Shown here in pieces: positions 1-8,470 of a stretch of 64,000 nucleotides of DNA. The position numbers were made by a program, and so were the translations under genes. This DNA is from an uncultured bacterium (GTDB lineage: Bacteria; Hydrogenedentota; Hydrogenedentia; Hydrogenedentales; Hydrogenedentaceae). The stretch lies in assembly GCA_937124615.1 (NCBI GenBank), contig CAKZKR010000108.1, positions 1 through 64,000 of the forward strand, in the 5' to 3' direction. Under the pieces are notes generated by a model that was not told the DNA's origin, did not search any database, and was given only the letters and a program-made list of their open reading frames with translations. Each line of letters begins with the position of its first letter. The first letter of the stretch is position 1.

Positions 1-1205
1 TAGATTATTATATTATATTTTTAATTTTCTTTCTTTCTATACTTTTTATTTGGTATTGCTATAAAGAAAGAAAAAAAGAACATTACTATTTATTAGTTTC
101 GATAATAATTCCGATAACTTTATTTTTAGTTTTAGAATTTATAGTTATAAGAAAGCCTATTTTCCACCCAATGTATTTTTTTTATATTTTTCCTCTAATG
201 TATATTTCTTTTTCTGTGGTATTACTAAATTTAAGAATGAGAATATTCTCCAACTTTCTAATTGTAACACTCCTCTTTTCTTACGCGATTCAATGTTTTA
301 GTCTAATTTCATACAAAAATAGAACCGATTACAAATATGCAATTAAATATATTGAAGAAAATGCAGGCATAAATGATATCGTTTTAGGGCAAAGAAGCAC
401 ATCAATGTGGGATGTCGGAAAAATTTACCAAAAAAGAAAAGATTTAGGATATGAAACTTTTTATACTCTCCATGGGCTAACCAAAAAAGTAAAGAACATA
501 TTGTTAAGTAAAAGTAATGTATGGATTATAATAGAACCCTACACATTACAAATCTTGTATCAAGATAGTATTATAAAATTATTGGACGAGTTTTTTTTAA
601 AAAGGGGAATAGATGTAAATTGGGAAGTGTTTCCAGGAGAATATAACCTGCTTGTGGGACAGGTATTTAAAGATAATAATGTGCAAACAAATGAGAATAA
701 TGAGGATAGTAAAAATATATTAGTAAAAAACGACTTTGTGGATTATGATAAATTAATAGCTAGTATAGAACCTTTATATGATAATGGAAAAAAGAACGAA
801 TTGTACATGGATATATTAAAGGAGTATATCCCTATGTGGCCTTTATTGCCATGGGTAAATATTTATATTATTAGTGAGTGGATTGTAAATGGAGAATATA
901 GATTAGCCGAGAGTATGAGTGATTATCTCATCAATAAATATCCTAAGTTTAGTGATATGTATTTTCTTAAAGGTATAGTTTGCCTTAGAACGGATAGAGA
1001 AGATATTGGTAAAATGTATATACAAAAGGCAGAAATGAAAAATAAGTTTTTAAAAAGATTTATCAAAAGTAAATGCCGTCCACAAATGGGCAGTGAATTA
1101 ACAGGAAAGTATGATAGTTGTAAAAAAGAGATTAAAAGGATTAAAAATGAAGGTTTAATGCCTTTGAGTCCTATATTCGAAATATTATTACAAATGGAAA
1201 AATAA
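1..1205 (+). CDS. GT39-like membrane glycosyltransferase, C-terminal part (5' truncated)
   Basis: The reading frame is open from the first bases of the window, so the gene begins upstream. An internal ATG at 171 is probably not the real start. At least four hydrophobic helices come first, and a short RKPIFHP stretch sits between the second and third. In GT39/RgtA-type lipid-linked sugar transferases a similar basic 'P-x-Y' stretch precedes the last helices. A soluble C-terminal part follows, roughly 250 residues long, with a TPR-like end. Family placement rests on this topology and motif only. The likely role is sugar transfer to lipid or protein at the inner membrane. The next gene starts 183 bp downstream from its own promoter. 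Confidence 0.5.
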   Translation, partial: DYYIIFLIFFLSILFIWYCYKERKKEHYYLLVSIIIPITLFLVLEFIVIRKPIFHPMYFFYIFPLMYISFSVVLLNLRMRIFSNFLIVTLLFSYAIQCFSLISYKNRTDYKYAIKYIEENAGINDIVLGQRSTSMWDVGKIYQKRKDLGYETFYTLHGLTKKVKNILLSKSNVWIIIEPYTLQILYQDSIIKLLDEFFLKRGIDVNWEVFPGEYNLLVGQVFKDNNVQTNENNEDSKNILVKNDFVDYDKLIASIEPLYDNGKKNELYMDILKEYIPMWPLLPWVNIYIISEWIVNGEYRLAESMSDYLINKYPKFSDMYFLKGIVCLRTDREDIGKMYIQKAEMKNKFLKRFIKSKCRPQMGSELTGKYDSCKKEIKRIKNEGLMPLSPIFEILLQMEK

Positions 1206-1344
1206 AGAATAATGTTAGAATTTTTAATTAGTGTGTGTGAAGTAAATAATCAACCTACATGAACTAAGAATGGGGAAGAAGATGTGACTTATCGAGTGTA
1301 TTTAGGTCATTGTGAGGTCAATCATATCTAAATACAAAAAGCAT

Positions 1345-1357
1345 TATGTTATAATAT
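1345..1357 (+). promoter_or_regulatory. Extended -10 promoter upstream of the radical SAM gene
   Basis: TGTTATAAT at 1347-1355 is a perfect extended -10 element, 34 bases upstream of the ATG at 1389. No good -35 hexamer is seen, which is usual for extended -10 promoters. The same 13-mer, tatgttataatat, recurs before iorA at 2968-2980. Confidence 0.5.
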
Positions 1358-1388
1358 TAAAAATTAATAATCTTATTGGAAGTGAGTG

Positions 1389-2816
1389 ATGGGAATAAAG
1401 ATAGTTCTTGTAAATCTTGGTTATAGGAAATTGATGTATCCCGATGCTACTCCCCCTATGGGTATTATGTATTTGGCATCATTTTTAAGAGAGAGAAAAA
1501 AGGATGTAGAAGTTAAAATAATCAATCAACGGCTCGAAAATTATACCCCAGAAGAACTTGTGAAAGTTATATACGATATAAAGCCTAATATAGTAGGTAT
1601 ATCTTCATCAACTCTTTTTGCATATATTATACCTATAATTTCGGACACACTGAAACAATTATTGCCTGATACATGGATAGTTTTAGGTGGACCTCATGCT
1701 TCTGCAATAAAAAAACAGGCTTTTATAGATTGTGAAAATTTAGATATTGTTGTCCCAGGAGAGGGTGAAATAGCCTTTCATCAAGTTGTTGAGAGTTATC
1801 CGCAAAAAAAGGATTTATGTAAAATCCCAGGTATTATTTGGAAAGATGCTAATGGCGAAATAATCGAAAACGCAGGGGGCATACCTATAATTTCTGATTT
1901 GGACCACTTACCATTTCCCGCATATGACCTTATCGATTTACCGAGATATTGGAAAATAAGGTCTATGACTTTAGTTCCAAGAAGAAGTTACGCTTCACTT
2001 GTAAGTAGTCGGGGTTGTCCGTATCACTGTATATGGTGCCATTCTATTTTTGGGAAGAAAATCCGTTTTACTAGTGCGGAGAGGATTGTTGAGGAGATAA
2101 AGTGGTTAAACAAAAAATATGATATTGTGGACTTTGAATTTTTAGATGATAATTTCAATTTCAGGCAACAAAGAGTGTTTGAGTTTGCAGAGTTAGTAAA
2201 AAAGAATGACTTAAAACTGAAACTGTCGTTTCCGAATGCTATCCGGGCCGATTTAGTTACAGAAGAAGTAGTAGAATCTTTGTATGAAGCGGGAACATTT
2301 ACATGTTCTCTTGCATTAGAGACAGGGTCTCCCAGATTACAAAAGTTTACATGCAAGAATTTAGATATACCCAAATTTATAAAAACTACTGAGATGATGG
2401 ACAAAAAAGGAATATACATACATGGTTTTTGTATGTTAGGTTTCCCAACAGAAACAGAAGAAGAATTACAGCAAACTATTGATGTAGCAGCTAATTCCAA
2501 ACTACATACTGCAACCTTTTTTACTGTGATACCTTTTCCTGGAACACCTATGTACGAATGGGTTAAGCAGAATAAACCTGAAAAATTTAAGGAAGTAGAC
2601 TACAGAGATGTTTGTTTTGTTAGCGCAAAAGTTAATTTGACAGATATTCCTGATGATATTTTTTTTGGTTACCAAAGGAAAGCAAATATACAATTTTTCT
2701 TTAATCTAAATAGAATCTTTAGAGTGCTTAAAACATATCCCAAACCATTGTCTCTTGTTATTTATGTTCCAACCTATATAGCTCGGCTAACGAAAGGAAT
2801 TGTTTCTCCTAGTTAA
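1389..2816 (+). CDS. B12-binding domain radical SAM protein
   Basis: This is a two-domain radical SAM enzyme of the B12-binding (BchE-like, class B) superfamily, about 475 residues. Residues 1-150 have the Rossmann-like cobalamin-binding layout, including a VLGGPHAS loop. The radical SAM core follows, with the iron-sulfur motif C-x3-C-x2-C at Cys210, 214 and 217 (GCPYHCIWC). Known members methylate or rearrange unreactive carbons, often in lipid, cofactor or natural-product pathways. The substrate cannot be read here. ATG 1389 is preferred over GTG 1386 because GGAAG at 1378-1382 is better spaced. The upstream glycosyltransferase hints at an envelope-polymer role, which is inference. Confidence 0.85.
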   Translation: MGIKIVLVNLGYRKLMYPDATPPMGIMYLASFLRERKKDVEVKIINQRLENYTPEELVKVIYDIKPNIVGISSSTLFAYIIPIISDTLKQLLPDTWIVLGGPHASAIKKQAFIDCENLDIVVPGEGEIAFHQVVESYPQKKDLCKIPGIIWKDANGEIIENAGGIPIISDLDHLPFPAYDLIDLPRYWKIRSMTLVPRRSYASLVSSRGCPYHCIWCHSIFGKKIRFTSAERIVEEIKWLNKKYDIVDFEFLDDNFNFRQQRVFEFAELVKKNDLKLKLSFPNAIRADLVTEEVVESLYEAGTFTCSLALETGSPRLQKFTCKNLDIPKFIKTTEMMDKKGIYIHGFCMLGFPTETEEELQQTIDVAANSKLHTATFFTVIPFPGTPMYEWVKQNKPEKFKEVDYRDVCFVSAKVNLTDIPDDIFFGYQRKANIQFFFNLNRIFRVLKTYPKPLSLVIYVPTYIARLTKGIVSPS

Positions 2817-2818
2817 AG

Positions 2819-2846
2819 TTGACAATTTTTAGATAGATTATAGAAT
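2819..2846 (+). promoter_or_regulatory. Strong sigma70-type promoter upstream of iorA
   Basis: TTGACA (2819-2824), a 16-base spacer and TAGAAT (2841-2846) form a near-consensus promoter just after the radical SAM stop codon. It would give iorA a leader of about 180 bases. I saw no clear hairpin or leader peptide in that leader. Confidence 0.55.
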
Positions 2847-2967
2847 GGTGCAATATTGTTTTTTTTGAAAAATTCGGTTTGGTATTTTTTATATACTTTT
2901 CTCTTCTGTGTCTTTAATATAAGAAAATGAATCATAAAAGGCGGTTACTTTTTATAGTGTATAGTAA

Positions 2968-2980
2968 TATGTTATAATAT
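2968..2980 (+). promoter_or_regulatory. Extended -10 promoter proximal to iorA
   Basis: TGTTATAAT at 2970-2978 is an extended -10 box 52 bases before the iorA ATG at 3031. It would act in tandem with the TTGACA promoter at 2819. The same 13-mer lies upstream of the radical SAM gene. Confidence 0.45.
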
Positions 2981-3030
2981 CACTTTCATTGAATTGTTTG
3001 ATTTTGTATTATATTTTTGGAGAATTCTTT

Positions 3031-4638
3031 ATGAAAAAATTGATGTTTGGTAATGAATCGATAGCGTTGGCCGCTCTGCATTCGGGGGTTACCTTAGGAA
3101 TAGGGTATCCTGGGACACCCTCAACAGAGATTTTGGAATATTTTTCGGAATTTGGTGGGAGGGCACAGTGGAGTCCGAATGAGAAGGTAGCCCTTGAAGT
3201 TGGAATTGGAGTTGCTTTTACGGGTGGAAGTGTATTGGTAACGATGAAGCATGTTGGGCTAAATGTAGCCTCTGACCCCCTTTTTACTGTTGCGTATACA
3301 GGAGTGGAGGGCTCTCTTGTTATTATTTCTGCAGATGACCCTGATATGCATTCGAGCCAAAATGAGCAGGATAATAGAAATTATGCCCGTTCTGCTGGTG
3401 TAATGATGTTAGAGCCCTGTGATAGTCAGGAATGTTATGACTTTTTCTTAGAAGCAGTTCGATTATCTAAAGAATGGAAATTCCCGGTTTTACTAAGACC
3501 CACAACAAGGGTTTGCCATTCTATGTCTATTGTTGAATATGAAGACAAGGAATATATACCTGTCTTGCCAATAAAATATAATCCTGATAAATTGGGGAGA
3601 GTAATGATACCTGGGTATGCAAGGCCAGCCCATAGAAGATTACGGGAAAAGTTAGCAAAAATTAAGAAATGGAATGAGACAAGTCATCTGAATAAAGAAA
3701 TAACGAAATCCGAAGAATTAGGGATTATTACTTCAGGTGTTTCCTATCTTCATGTTCTGGAAGCAGAACCGAATGCTTCGGTTCTAAAAATTGGGATGTG
3801 TTATCCTTTCCCTGAAGAAAAAGTCCGAGAATTTGTCCAAAGACACAAAAGATGTATTGTGATTGAAGAAGGAGACCCATTCTTAGTTGAGAATTGTAGA
3901 TATTATGGTATACCTGTGGAAGAAAAACCGGAGATGTATCGTTTTGGCGAACTCAATGTAAATAGAGTGAGACGCATATTAAAAGGGGATACTTCTCCTG
4001 AGCCACCAATTAAACGCGGTAGACCGCCCCGGCTATGTGATGGCTGTCCCCATAGAGCGGTTTTTACCCTGTTATCAAAAACGAATTGTATTGTTACAGG
4101 GGATATAGGATGTTATACATTAAGTGTTTTACCACCATTTCAATCCATAGATTCGTGCGTTTGTATGGGGGCAAGTATAACAGTAGGTTTGGGTTTGAGA
4201 CATTCACTACCACCGGAGGAAGCAAAGCGGGTAGTTAGTGTAATAGGGGACAGTACTTTTATTCATAGTGGTATCCCGGGAATCGTGGAAATGGTTTACA
4301 ATCCACCACCTACAGGACATATAGTTATAGTACTTGATAATAACACGACAGCAATGACCGGTATGCAGGAACATCCCGGAACAGGTAAAAAATTAAATCA
4401 CGAGCCAACAAATCAAGTTGTTATTGAAGATGTGGCTCGAGCCATCGGGGTAGAAAATGTTGTGGTTACAGACCGCATTTCTGTTTTTGAAAAAGCATTA
4501 GAGGAGTCTCTCGAAAATAATAAGACAAATCTAATTGTTGTAAGAAAAATGTGTGCTTTATTAAGAAAGAAACAACAAAAAAATGTAAAACAGGAAGTTA
4601 TAGGAGATAAATCCGATGTCTCAACCGGCGGTAGTTAA
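3031..4638 (+). CDS. iorA: Indolepyruvate:ferredoxin oxidoreductase alpha subunit, lacking the ferredoxin tail
   Basis: This is the thiamine-diphosphate subunit that decarboxylates aryl-pyruvates (transaminated Trp, Phe, Tyr) to aryl-acetyl-CoA, reducing ferredoxin. The N-terminal half carries the POR pyrimidine-binding fold. The Ior-typical motif LCDGCPHRA is at about residue 335 (Cys336). The TPP-binding region follows, with GDIGCYTL and a later GDSTFIHSG. The start at 3031 has GGAG at 3019-3022; an upstream in-frame ATG at 2989 lacks a ribosome site. Usual IorA proteins end in a two-cluster ferredoxin domain. This one stops soon after the VVRKMCALL segment with a Lys-rich tail and has no C-x2-C-x2-C-x3-C-P motif. 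It overlaps iorB by 23 bases. Confidence 0.9.
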   Translation: MKKLMFGNESIALAALHSGVTLGIGYPGTPSTEILEYFSEFGGRAQWSPNEKVALEVGIGVAFTGGSVLVTMKHVGLNVASDPLFTVAYTGVEGSLVIISADDPDMHSSQNEQDNRNYARSAGVMMLEPCDSQECYDFFLEAVRLSKEWKFPVLLRPTTRVCHSMSIVEYEDKEYIPVLPIKYNPDKLGRVMIPGYARPAHRRLREKLAKIKKWNETSHLNKEITKSEELGIITSGVSYLHVLEAEPNASVLKIGMCYPFPEEKVREFVQRHKRCIVIEEGDPFLVENCRYYGIPVEEKPEMYRFGELNVNRVRRILKGDTSPEPPIKRGRPPRLCDGCPHRAVFTLLSKTNCIVTGDIGCYTLSVLPPFQSIDSCVCMGASITVGLGLRHSLPPEEAKRVVSVIGDSTFIHSGIPGIVEMVYNPPPTGHIVIVLDNNTTAMTGMQEHPGTGKKLNHEPTNQVVIEDVARAIGVENVVVTDRISVFEKALEESLENNKTNLIVVRKMCALLRKKQQKNVKQEVIGDKSDVSTGGS

Positions 4639-5149
4639 TATTATTTTAGGAGGTATTGGGGGAACAGGCGTTATTTTATCCTCAAATATAGTGGCAGATT
4701 CGGCTTTTTTGGCAGGTTATGATGTCCGAAAAAGTGAAATTCATGGGATGAGTCAGAGGGGCGGCTCTGTTTCTAGTGATGTGCGTTTTGGAGAAAAGGT
4801 TTATAGTCCTTTAATCCCGGATGGGGAAGGAGACTATTTAGTTTTGCTACATCCTGATGAATTAGAAAATAATTTATATCGATTGAAACCTAATGGAGTA
4901 GTCATTGATATTTCTCTTATTGTGGGGGAAAGTAGAAACTTATCCCTTCTTAATGATGAAAAGTATTTACCTGTGAACCAAAAAAATTTTAACATATGTT
5001 TATTAGGTGCTTTGAGTAACTATTTGCCTATCCCTTATGAATGTTGGCAAAAGGCTATTTTTTTAAACTTATCAAAAAAGGTACACGAGCAGAACAGAGG
5101 GGTATTCGAATATGGGATGAAATTGACAAAGGCGTTTAGTATAAAATAG
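4616..5149 (+). CDS. iorB: Indolepyruvate:ferredoxin oxidoreductase beta subunit
   Basis: This 177-residue protein is the gamma-type (POR catalytic) partner of IorA. The glycine-rich start GGIGGTGVILSS and the segment SEIHGMSQRGGSV are hallmarks of IorB and PorC proteins. Its ATG lies inside the end of iorA, with AGGAG at 4602-4606, so the two are translationally coupled. Together they form the cytoplasmic alpha2beta2 enzyme of aromatic amino-acid fermentation. Length and motifs are normal. Confidence 0.92.
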   Translation: MSQPAVVNIILGGIGGTGVILSSNIVADSAFLAGYDVRKSEIHGMSQRGGSVSSDVRFGEKVYSPLIPDGEGDYLVLLHPDELENNLYRLKPNGVVIDISLIVGESRNLSLLNDEKYLPVNQKNFNICLLGALSNYLPIPYECWQKAIFLNLSKKVHEQNRGVFEYGMKLTKAFSIK

Positions 5150-5231
5150 TACTTATCAGAGTTAACAATCTGTATAAATAATTTGAATGGGTAGATTTAT
5201 TGGTATTTTAACAAAAAATTGAGGTAGAAAT

Positions 5232-6215
5232 ATGAATACAGAAGAATATATTGTGGGTGTAGATATCGGAGGGACAAAAATTTTATCGATTGTAGTAAAT
5301 GAAAAATTTGAAATTCTATCAAGATGTAGAAAGAAAACAAAAAGTTGGTTAAAAGATGTAGAACCTGAAAATAAAATTATTGAGATTATAGAAGAATCAA
5401 TAAAGGAGGCTGGTACCTCTAATATAGTAGGTATAGGAGTAGGAGCACCAGGCCCTGTTGACCCTAAAAATGGAATTGTTATAAATACGCCTAATCTTGG
5501 GTGGAAAAGTTTCCCTATTGTGGAAATACTATCTAAACATTTTTCAGTGCCTGTAGTGTTAGATAATGATGTAAATTTAGGTACATATGCAGAATGGCTG
5601 TTAGGGGATAATAGTGAAGCGAAGCATGTAGTCGGTGTTTTTCCAGGTACGGGTATTGGTGGAGGACTGATTGTGAATCGGAAAATTGTTCACGGTGCAA
5701 GTGGGGGAGCAGGCGAAGTAGGACATATGACTTTACAAATAGATGGACCTTTGTGCGGCTGTGGAAAGAGAGGGTGTTTAGAGGCCTTAGCCTCGAGGAT
5801 AGCAATAACAAGAGAAATTACAGCACTTATTCTTCGTGGAGAATCCCCTTATCTATTTGAAAAAGTGGGAACAGACTTTTCAAAGATAAGAAGCAGTGTC
5901 ATAGCGGAAGCAATAGCGATTGGCGAAAAGAAGGTTGAAAGCATAGTTAGGAAAGCGGCTTATTTGACAGGTGTGGCTATTGCAAATCTGATAAATATCC
6001 TAAGTCCAGAATTGGTTATTTTAGGGGGTGGTTTGATTGAGGCATTAGGAAAAATATATGAAGAAGAAATACAAAAAGCAGTAAAAGAACATGCTATGCC
6101 GTTTTTACGAAAAAAAGTAATTATTGAAATTGGAAAATTAGGGGATGATGCGGTTGCATTAGGATCTGCACTTTTGTGTGCAAGGAAAAAGGAAAAAATA
6201 AAAGAGACAAAATAA
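5232..6215 (+). CDS. ROK family glucokinase
   Basis: This 327-residue sugar kinase most likely phosphorylates glucose with ATP. The phosphate loop VGVDIGGTK lies near residue 9. The segment GAPGPVD and the catalytic-Asp segment VLDNDVNLG follow. The ROK zinc signature GPLCGCGKRGCLEALAS is complete. A GAGG-type ribosome site precedes the ATG. The next gene, another ASKHA kinase, starts 11 bases downstream, so the two are probably one operon. Glucose specificity is inferred; other hexoses or N-acetyl sugars are possible. Confidence 0.85.
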   Translation: MNTEEYIVGVDIGGTKILSIVVNEKFEILSRCRKKTKSWLKDVEPENKIIEIIEESIKEAGTSNIVGIGVGAPGPVDPKNGIVINTPNLGWKSFPIVEILSKHFSVPVVLDNDVNLGTYAEWLLGDNSEAKHVVGVFPGTGIGGGLIVNRKIVHGASGGAGEVGHMTLQIDGPLCGCGKRGCLEALASRIAITREITALILRGESPYLFEKVGTDFSKIRSSVIAEAIAIGEKKVESIVRKAAYLTGVAIANLINILSPELVILGGGLIEALGKIYEEEIQKAVKEHAMPFLRKKVIIEIGKLGDDAVALGSALLCARKKEKIKETK

Positions 6216-6226
6216 AGGAGAATAAA

Positions 6227-7630
6227 ATGAAAGTAGCATGGATGTCAGTTCAGCCAAAAATTATTCCTCCTATGGATTTAAGATATATCCCCCCAAAGTT
6301 AGCAAATGATAAATTTAGAAAGATGGTTGAGGAGGGAAACGATACTACAAGGGTTATTATTGCGTTAGAAAGATTGAATGGTTCTATATCAAGATTCGAG
6401 ACAAAAATTTTTGGTGAAAGTCATCCTTTATTTGAGACTGGTTTTTATTACATTGAGAGAATCCTTAAATTTTTATTATGGCAAAGGGGTGGGTGGAAAG
6501 TATATATATATGCACCTCAACCGCTGATTGAGTTTTTAAAGAAAATATATTCTCCACAGGGAACTAGGTCTTTTGACTTCAAATTTATGGGGGAAGATGT
6601 GTATGAAAAAACATTTACAATTGTAGAATGCAAATCAGAGAAGGAAGTCCCGTCAGAAAAAGAAACTTCACAGTGTTTAGGAAGACATTTGGATGGATGC
6701 CGTGTAGGATTTGATTTAGGGGCGTCAGACCGTAAAGCCTCTGCTGTTATTGATGGTGAGGTAGTATATAGTGAAGAGGTAATATGGGAACCACGTAAAC
6801 AATCAAACCCTGACTACCATTATAATGAGATTATAACAGCAATAAAGACAGCCGCATCAAAAATGCCCCGGTTGGATGCCGTAGGAGGAAGTTCTGCGGG
6901 CGTTTATGTGAATAATCGGGCAATGGTAGCCTCGCTATTTAGAGGAATCCCTAAAGAAAAATTTGGAGAAGTGCGTGAACTATTTAATCGCATCGGAAAA
7001 GAGTTAAATGTTCCCCTCGTGGTAGTAAATGATGGGGAAGTTACTGCCTTGGCGGGTTCTATGTCTATAGGAGACAATGCGGTGTTAGGGATCGCAATGG
7101 GTTCGAGTGAGGCGGGAGGGTATGTAACTCCTGCAGGGAATATTACAGATTGGTTGAATGAACTTGCTTTTGCTCCTGTAGATTATAATCCGGAGGCTCC
7201 TGTTGAAGAATGGTCTGGAGATAGGGGAGTAGGTGCAAATTACTTTTCTCAACAATGTGTTTTTCGACTTGCTCCAAAAGCAGATATTCAAATTCCAGGG
7301 AATATAACGGATGCAGAAAAATTGAAGATAATCCAAGAAGAGTTAGAAAAGGGAAATCCAGAAGTTGTGAAGATTTGGCAAACAATGGGAACCTATTTAG
7401 GGTATACACTTGCTCATTATAACGACTTTTATGATATTAAACATGTTCTTATATTAGGAAGATGTACTTCGGGAAGTGGTGGTCCTATTATGATGGAAGA
7501 ATGCGAAAAAGTTCTTAAAACAGAGTTTCCCGAGATACACGAAAAAATAAATGTGCAATTGCCAGACGAGAAGAATCGCAGAGTAGGTCAATCTATTGCT
7601 GCGGCAAGTTTGCCAGAGATTAAAAAGTAG
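6227..7630 (+). CDS. Divergent ROK-like ASKHA sugar kinase
   Basis: This 467-residue protein has an N-terminal region of about 160 residues of unknown role. An actin-like kinase fold follows, with GFDLGASDRKAS as phosphate loop 1, VVNDGEVTALAG as the catalytic-Asp segment and GIAMGSSEAGG in the ATP-binding region. The ROK zinc motif C-x-C-G-x2-G-C, present in the neighbouring glucokinase, is absent. The start at 6227 follows a perfect AAAGGAG at 6214-6220; a frame upstream of it only overlaps the glucokinase. The substrate is unknown. Pairing with a glucokinase suggests a second sugar or sugar-derivative kinase in one pathway. Confidence 0.65.
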   Translation: MKVAWMSVQPKIIPPMDLRYIPPKLANDKFRKMVEEGNDTTRVIIALERLNGSISRFETKIFGESHPLFETGFYYIERILKFLLWQRGGWKVYIYAPQPLIEFLKKIYSPQGTRSFDFKFMGEDVYEKTFTIVECKSEKEVPSEKETSQCLGRHLDGCRVGFDLGASDRKASAVIDGEVVYSEEVIWEPRKQSNPDYHYNEIITAIKTAASKMPRLDAVGGSSAGVYVNNRAMVASLFRGIPKEKFGEVRELFNRIGKELNVPLVVVNDGEVTALAGSMSIGDNAVLGIAMGSSEAGGYVTPAGNITDWLNELAFAPVDYNPEAPVEEWSGDRGVGANYFSQQCVFRLAPKADIQIPGNITDAEKLKIIQEELEKGNPEVVKIWQTMGTYLGYTLAHYNDFYDIKHVLILGRCTSGSGGPIMMEECEKVLKTEFPEIHEKINVQLPDEKNRRVGQSIAAASLPEIKK

Positions 7631-7634
7631 AAGA

Positions 7635-8060
7635 TTATAAATTCTTATTGTTTTTTTCTGCTTCTTTAATTTTATGCCAGGAGTTCCATGCTTCCTCTTC
7701 AGTAGTCGCTTTTTTGTCTCCGAATACATGCTCATGTCGCCGTATCATTTTTCTATGAGCAGATAGTAAGGCTTCCAACAAATTCAATTTGCCTTCTGCT
7801 TCTCCTGCGACAGCAGAAGCAATCAAAATAAAAAATGTGTCGCCGAACTCCTCATTGATATCTTCAATGGTTCCTTTTTCTAATGCTTCAATAAATTCTT
7901 CACATTCTCCTTTAGCATATTTTGCAAAATCGAGAGATGTTTGTTTTTTATCCCAGGGACAACCTTCAGGCCCTCGCAAATAACGAGCAAGATTTATAAG
8001 TAATTCAAAGATATCTCCCTCTTTATGAACATTAAAATTAAGTAATTGTTTTTTGTCCAT
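7635..8060 (-). CDS. MazG family nucleoside triphosphate pyrophosphohydrolase
   Basis: This 141-residue all-alpha NTP-PPase hydrolyses NTPs or dNTPs to NMP and pyrophosphate. The MazG signature RGPEGCPWDKKQT is followed by the metal-binding pattern ExxE...ExxD (GECEEFIEAL, then NEEFGDTFF). It is a single-domain form, about half the length of E. coli MazG. GGAG lies upstream of the start. It converges with the kinase at 7630, leaving a gap of only four bases. House-cleaning of non-canonical nucleotides is the usual role. Confidence 0.88.
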   Translation of the reverse strand: MDKKQLLNFNVHKEGDIFELLINLARYLRGPEGCPWDKKQTSLDFAKYAKGECEEFIEALEKGTIEDINEEFGDTFFILIASAVAGEAEGKLNLLEALLSAHRKMIRRHEHVFGDKKATTEEEAWNSWHKIKEAEKNNKNL

Positions 8061-8127
8061 TGAAAAACTCCAATTGTAAACAATAATATCAATAAATAAT
8101 TTAATTTTGTTAAAGTTTTTATTATAA

Positions 8128-8361
8128 ATGTCGATAAATTATATAGAACAAATAAAGGATTATACAAAGACAAGGAAGTCTGCTATGGTTACTCAATGCT
8201 GTGTATGCAAAAAAATATTAAATCGTGAGACAAATGAATGGATTCTTACAACAAAAATTTATACACAAGTTTCACATACATATTGTCCAAAATGTCTTGA
8301 AATATCAAGAAAAATCTTAGGATTAAAACCCCGCTCTGCAAATTTATCATCCGCTTCATAA
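8128..8361 (+). CDS. Small Cys-rich (zinc-ribbon-like) protein of unknown function
   Basis: This protein of up to 77 residues has two Cys pairs: QCCVCKK and, about 30 residues later, YCPKCLE. This fits one zinc-ribbon site. The segment THTYCP-like around the second pair (SHTYCPKCL) recalls short tails found on sensor and regulator proteins. ATG 8128 has no clear ribosome site. ATG 8185, after AAGGAAG at 8172-8178, is a good alternative start that keeps both Cys pairs. It lies between divergent mazG and mpl. Function is unknown. Confidence 0.5.
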   Translation: MSINYIEQIKDYTKTRKSAMVTQCCVCKKILNRETNEWILTTKIYTQVSHTYCPKCLEISRKILGLKPRSANLSSAS

Positions 8362-8423
8362 AAAATTAAGATAAAAACATATTTTAGTTTTTAATGTTTA
8401 CTGGTAATATTTTTCTTCTCTGA

Positions 8424-8470
8424 TTTATACTAATACTTAAAAATACATTTAATTAAGGTATTAGTATAAA
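8424..8470. promoter_or_regulatory. Perfect 13-bp inverted repeat ending on the mpl start codon
   Basis: Arm tttatactaatac (8424-8436) is exactly complementary to gtattagtataaa (8458-8470), with a 21-base AT-rich loop. The right arm ends on the A of the mpl ATG. It could be an operator for a dimeric regulator or an mRNA hairpin covering the start. Confidence 0.55.

Noticed and set aside
1305-1322. Short direct repeat aggtcatt / aggtcaat
   Set aside because: Only two imperfect copies of eight bases lie here, with no spacing or context that points to a regulator site.
2024-2693. Minus-strand frames opposite the radical SAM gene
   Set aside because: They mirror a clear radical SAM protein with intact Cys motif and have no recognisable domain of their own.
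2928-2978. Possible leader peptide before iorA
   Set aside because: A 16-codon frame exists, but it has no good ribosome site, no run of Trp/Phe/Tyr codons and no paired attenuator hairpins.
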